In this document: positions 61,153 to 64,000 of the stretch, piece after piece | Position numbering within the stretch: position 1 is the stretch's first letter | Layout of the letters: the number at the start of each line of letters is the position of its first letter | NCBI GenBank assembly: GCA_019423685.1 | Contig: JAHZAY010000008.1 | Coordinates: forward strand, 58,040-122,039 | Reading direction: 5' to 3' | DNA length: 64,000 nt | Source of the DNA: Clostridiales bacterium | GTDB taxonomy: Bacteria; Bacillota; Clostridia; Oscillospirales; Ruminococcaceae | The notes under the pieces: generated by a model | What the model was told of the DNA's origin: nothing | Databases searched by the model: none | The model's input: only the letters and a program-made list of their open reading frames with translations | Position numbers and translations under genes: made by a program

Positions 61153-62010
61153 TTAGCTCTTTTCGCTGGACTGCCCTCGATGCAGTTCGACCAATACAAT
61201 CTCCGGGCAGTTGTTCAGCCGCACCGGGATGACACTCTGCCCAATGCCGCGGCTGACCACCATTGCACGCCCTCCCTGCCAATAAAGTCCTGCGTCATAT
61301 TTTGGGAAAAAGCCCTGGGACGGTGCAAATACCCCGCCCACCAACGGGATGCGAAACTGTCCGCCGTGGGCGTGGCCGGTGAGGCTCAGGTCTATCCCGG
61401 CAGAGGCGTAGCTGTCAAACAGCTCCGGCCGGTGGGACAACAGGATCTGGTAGCAGCTTTTGTCCTGCAAGGTGGAAAGTTTCTGCTCTGTCGTGCTGTC
61501 CGGCGAGTTTGCAAAGCTGGGATCGTCGAGGCCGATGAGCCGCACCCGCTCCCCTCCCCGCTCCCAGTAGAGCGCCCGATCGGAGAGAATCTGCACACCC
61601 GCCGCCTGCATCCGCTCCTTGAGCTGCGCATACGCCTGTGGGATGCGCGACTCGTGGTTGCCGGTGACGTAGTAGACCGGTGCAATCTGCACTGCCTGCT
61701 CGACAAAACGGGCTGCAACCTCCACGTCGGTGCGGCGGGAGTCGATCAAATCGCCGGTGATGGCGATGATGTCGGGATTTGTCTGGCGCAGCAGTTCCAA
61801 CAGTGTCTGGTTGTCCTGCCCAAAGCTGGCATTGTGCAGGTCGGAAATCTGGGCAATCTTCGCCCCATCAAAGGCCGCAGGTAATCGGTCACTTTGCACG
61901 CTGATGTAGTGCAGCTGCACCGTCACGTTGCTCCAGATCACCCAGATGACTGCCGCCGCAAGCAGCAGAAAAAATAGAGCAAGCAATCCCTTTTTGCGCA
62001 ATCTTCTCAT
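61153..62010 (-). CDS. Membrane-anchored metallophosphoesterase (YaeI-like)
   Basis: About 285 residues with an N-terminal signal anchor (about 8-28, LLALFFLLLAAAVIWVIW). The calcineurin-like motifs are complete: ISDLHNASFG, ITGDLIDSR, VTGNHE, LLSHRPE and LTGHAHGGQ. Relatives act on lipid pyrophosphates or nucleotides outside the membrane. ATG 62010 directly abuts AAGGGG, so the in-frame TTG at 62001 may be the true start. Confidence 0.9.
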   Translation of the reverse strand: MRRLRKKGLLALFFLLLAAAVIWVIWSNVTVQLHYISVQSDRLPAAFDGAKIAQISDLHNASFGQDNQTLLELLRQTNPDIIAITGDLIDSRRTDVEVAARFVEQAVQIAPVYYVTGNHESRIPQAYAQLKERMQAAGVQILSDRALYWERGGERVRLIGLDDPSFANSPDSTTEQKLSTLQDKSCYQILLSHRPELFDSYASAGIDLSLTGHAHGGQFRIPLVGGVFAPSQGFFPKYDAGLYWQGGRAMVVSRGIGQSVIPVRLNNCPEIVLVELHRGQSSEKS

Positions 62011-62131
62011 CCCCTTTTTTACCGAAAAGTTTCCCTTTGAGGATACCAAAATATTATGAAATTTTCCACCTTCGCCGATCGTTTCCTATGAAAAATCGAA
62101 GAGAAGATGCCGGATGATTTTGGGGGACATA

Positions 62132-62166
62132 AAAAAACAAGCAGCCTTAAGGCTGCTTGTTTTTTA
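62132..62166 (-). terminator. Terminator after the aminopeptidase gene
   Basis: AAAAAACAAGCAGCCTT / AAGGCTGCTTGTTTTTT, a perfect 17-bp inverted repeat. Confidence 0.9.
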
Positions 62167-62241
62167 TCCATAGATTGCAAAAAAGGGCCCTTACACAGAT
62201 GCTCCCTTTTTGGGGAAGGCCGATGCGCCCCTCCGATTGGC

Positions 62242-63504
62242 CTAGCGCTTATTGGCCGCCATAAATGCCTCGATGTCCTCGACTGTCTTGAGGATATTGG
62301 AGGACAGATCGATCGGCTTTTCCTCGGTGATCACGATGTCGTTTTCGATGCGGATACCGATGCCCTCTTCTTCGATGTAAAGTCCTGGCTCAACGGTGAT
62401 GACCATGCCCGGACGCAGGGTGCGGCAGGACTGGGTGGTGACGTCGTGGCAGTCCAGACCCAGGCTGTGGCTGACGCTGTGATAATAGTAGTCGCGAACC
62501 GTCTTGCCGTCTTTGAGCAGGCCAACCTTTGGCAGCTCCTGGGCATAGAAGTCGATGACCATCTGGTTCAAGTCGCCCATTGTCATACCCGGGCGCGCCT
62601 TCTCGATGATGAGGTCCTGTACAGCCAGGACGATGTTGTAGATCTGTTTCTGGCGCTCGGTGAATTTGCCGTTAACCGGGAAGGTACGGGAAATATCGGC
62701 GCAGTAGTGCTCGTGGGCGCTGCCCAGGTCGATGAGCACCATCTCACCGTCGTGCACAACCTGGTTGTTCTCGCCATAGTGCAGGGTAGTTGCCCTTGCG
62801 CCGCCGGCAACAATCGAGTGGAATGCGTGCTCGCGGACATTCTGCTGCGCAAGCGAGAAATCAAATGCGCCCTCCAGCGCACACTCGTTGACGTCCGGAT
62901 GGGCATAGCGCATCATTGCCTCGATGGCGTGCTGGGTGGTAACCTGTGCAATGCGCATTCTTTCCAATTCGGCCTCCGATTTGATGACACGCATTCTGGC
63001 GATGTCGCCGTAGATGTCCTCGATCTTGACAGCTGGCTGCTCGTGCTGCATCTTGTGGGCGAGCTTGTGTGCCCAGGTCGGTTCCTGCTCGGGGGTGTGC
63101 TTCCACAGATCCAGCCAGCAGGTCATCTCGCCCTCACCGCGGTTGGTGCGGATGAAGGTGTTGACTGCCGCCTCGAAGGTATCGAGGTAGCGAATATCCA
63201 CAATTCCGCTGAGTTCGGTGGCCTCAGCTGGTCTCATTCTGCCGCCAACCCACTTAGCCTGTACCTCATCGTACGGCTCGATGTAGAGTGCTTCTGCATA
63301 TTTGCCGGTGTAGTCCTTGGTGAGCACCAGGATCATATTGGCGTGGTCGATGCCGGTCATATAATAGAAGTTGCGGTCTACCGAGAAGGTATAGGAGGCA
63401 TCAGCCGAACGCATCGGCGCTCTGCCGGAAAACAGGATAGCCGCACACGGACCCTGCTTGTCGCTCAAAAGCTGCTGCCGTCTCTCATTATAATTGATGT
63501 TCAT
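62242..63504 (-). CDS. pepP: Xaa-Pro aminopeptidase (M24B)
   Basis: A 420-residue metallopeptidase that removes an N-terminal residue before proline. The N-terminal domain (about 1-160) precedes a pita-bread catalytic domain. Dinuclear-metal ligands are visible in VLIDLGSAHEHYCADISRTFPVNGKF (two Asp), HSVSHSLGLDCHDV (His), TVEPGLYIEEEGIGIRIEND (two Glu). It is monocistronic. Confidence 0.95.
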   Translation of the reverse strand: MNINYNERRQQLLSDKQGPCAAILFSGRAPMRSADASYTFSVDRNFYYMTGIDHANMILVLTKDYTGKYAEALYIEPYDEVQAKWVGGRMRPAEATELSGIVDIRYLDTFEAAVNTFIRTNRGEGEMTCWLDLWKHTPEQEPTWAHKLAHKMQHEQPAVKIEDIYGDIARMRVIKSEAELERMRIAQVTTQHAIEAMMRYAHPDVNECALEGAFDFSLAQQNVREHAFHSIVAGGARATTLHYGENNQVVHDGEMVLIDLGSAHEHYCADISRTFPVNGKFTERQKQIYNIVLAVQDLIIEKARPGMTMGDLNQMVIDFYAQELPKVGLLKDGKTVRDYYYHSVSHSLGLDCHDVTTQSCRTLRPGMVITVEPGLYIEEEGIGIRIENDIVITEEKPIDLSSNILKTVEDIEAFMAANKR

Positions 63505-63762
63505 TGCAAATTCCTCCCTGATTCTTGCCGCTAGGCGATTTTTTCCACAGTTTCAGTATAGCACGACAAGCAACGAATTGCAATCTGCGATCTATTTTCT
63601 GATGTTCCCAAGCAACTAGCAAGCAATGTGTATAAAACACATATGTATTTTATGTGAATTATTTTTTCGAAAAGCAATTTACTTTTCATTCCTTTTATGC
63701 TACCATAAAATTGTCCTATCGGGTAAGACCCGAAATTTATACAAATGAATAGGAGAATTGTT

Positions 63763-64000
63763 ATGAACAAAAGAATCAGGCAATCCGCAATTGCTTTGGT
63801 TCTTGCTTCAGCAATGGTCTTCGGTCTGCAAGACATTACTGTCTTTGCTGATAATGGTTTTAAATCAGCTATAGCTGATTTATTGCCTGTACAGGCAATA
63901 AGCGAGACTGAAGCTTTAGAAGGCGACGGCAAGAACCAGACTCCTGAGGGTGACGGCAACACCCAAACTCCCGAGGGTGACGGCAACACCCAAACTCCCG
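63763..64000 (+). CDS. Secreted protein with GDGNTQTPE repeats, cut by the window edge
   Basis: ATG 63763 with AGGAG 8 bases upstream opens a signal peptide (ALVLASAMVFGLQDITVFA). After about 25 residues a 9-residue repeat of GDGNTQTPE type (27 bp) begins near residue 54. Only the start is in the window. The composition is AT-richer than neighbours. A leader hairpin TCGGGTAAGACCCGA (63719-63733) lies upstream, with a TGC-TACCAT extended -10 possible near 63700. Probably a surface or wall-associated protein; repeat number may vary. Confidence 0.8.
   Translation, partial: MNKRIRQSAIALVLASAMVFGLQDITVFADNGFKSAIADLLPVQAISETEALEGDGKNQTPEGDGNTQTPEGDGNTQTP

Noticed and set aside
63531..63989. A 152-codon minus-strand frame opposite the repeat protein
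   Set aside because: Its N-terminus is the reverse of the GDGNTQTPE repeats; the plus-strand gene has a ribosome site and a signal peptide.
1..64000. tRNA, rRNA, transposase or prophage genes
   Set aside because: None could be recognised by eye on either strand. A tRNAscan-SE and IS search would be decisive.

Overview
The window looks like a moderately GC-rich Clostridia chromosome (Firmicutes), probably an Oscillospiraceae/Ruminococcaceae-type gut anaerobe. The evidence is: AAGGAGG-type ribosome binding sites, sigma-A promoters that often have an extended TGN -10, a T-box leader in front of pheST, the clostridial IspH-S1 fusion, a split ThrE exporter, DUF975, DUF1385 and DUF6120 proteins, and a UGA (selenocysteine) codon with a bacterial SECIS hairpin. 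I found no rRNA, tRNA, CRISPR or prophage genes. Most of the DNA is ordinary GC-rich chromosome; 31.1-33.3 kb is clearly AT-richer and looks acquired.

Layout. 0-3 kb: a truncated gene, then a PhoB/PhoR-type two-component pair. 3-10 kb: housekeeping genes (XRE regulator, histidine-phosphatase-like protein, DUF975, GNAT, DUF1385, NUDIX, prmC, HAD). 9.9-13.3 kb: a five-copy 79-bp repeat array, a secreted PepSY-repeat protein, an ECF-type sigma factor and an RsgI-like anti-sigma factor whose outer part is made of the same PepSY domains. 13.3-17.2 kb: a two-gene ABC exporter behind LytTR-like direct repeats; its first gene carries an in-frame amber codon. 17.3-22.4 kb: a methyltransferase, then pheT/pheS with a T-box. 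22.5-25.6 kb: an arsenite methyltransferase that appears to be a selenoprotein, then nnr and a small anchored protein. 25.7-28.2 kb: an NCS2 purine permease and proC.

28.3-31.0 kb is a metal(loid)-type operon: an ArsR-family regulator fused in frame to a CobW/COG0523 GTPase, a small redox thioredoxin and an ArsP/DUF318 permease. 31.1-33.3 kb is the AT-rich PadR/DUF6120 island with secreted proteins of unknown function. 33.3-37.2 kb holds an S9 peptidase, a TVP38 membrane protein, a P-loop kinase-like protein and a small secreted protein.

37.3-54.8 kb (minus strand) is one long capsule/exopolysaccharide operon transcribed from a strong promoter near 54.76 kb. It encodes a WbpM/PglF-like 4,6-dehydratase, a Wzz-type chain-length protein with a degenerate kinase domain, an aminotransferase, the initiating sugar-phosphate transferase, three glycosyltransferases, a Wzy-like polymerase, a Wzx flippase, the WbpA-B-D-E set for a diacetamido-uronic acid, and galU. 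54.9-64 kb: split ThrE exporter, cation diffusion facilitator, cmk-plsC-ispH/S1 operon, metallophosphoesterase, Xaa-Pro aminopeptidase, and the start of a secreted repeat protein cut by the window edge.

The strongest leads are the selenocysteine ArsM, the ArsR-CobW fusion operon with ArsP, and the sigma/RsgI system with PepSY sensor domains.
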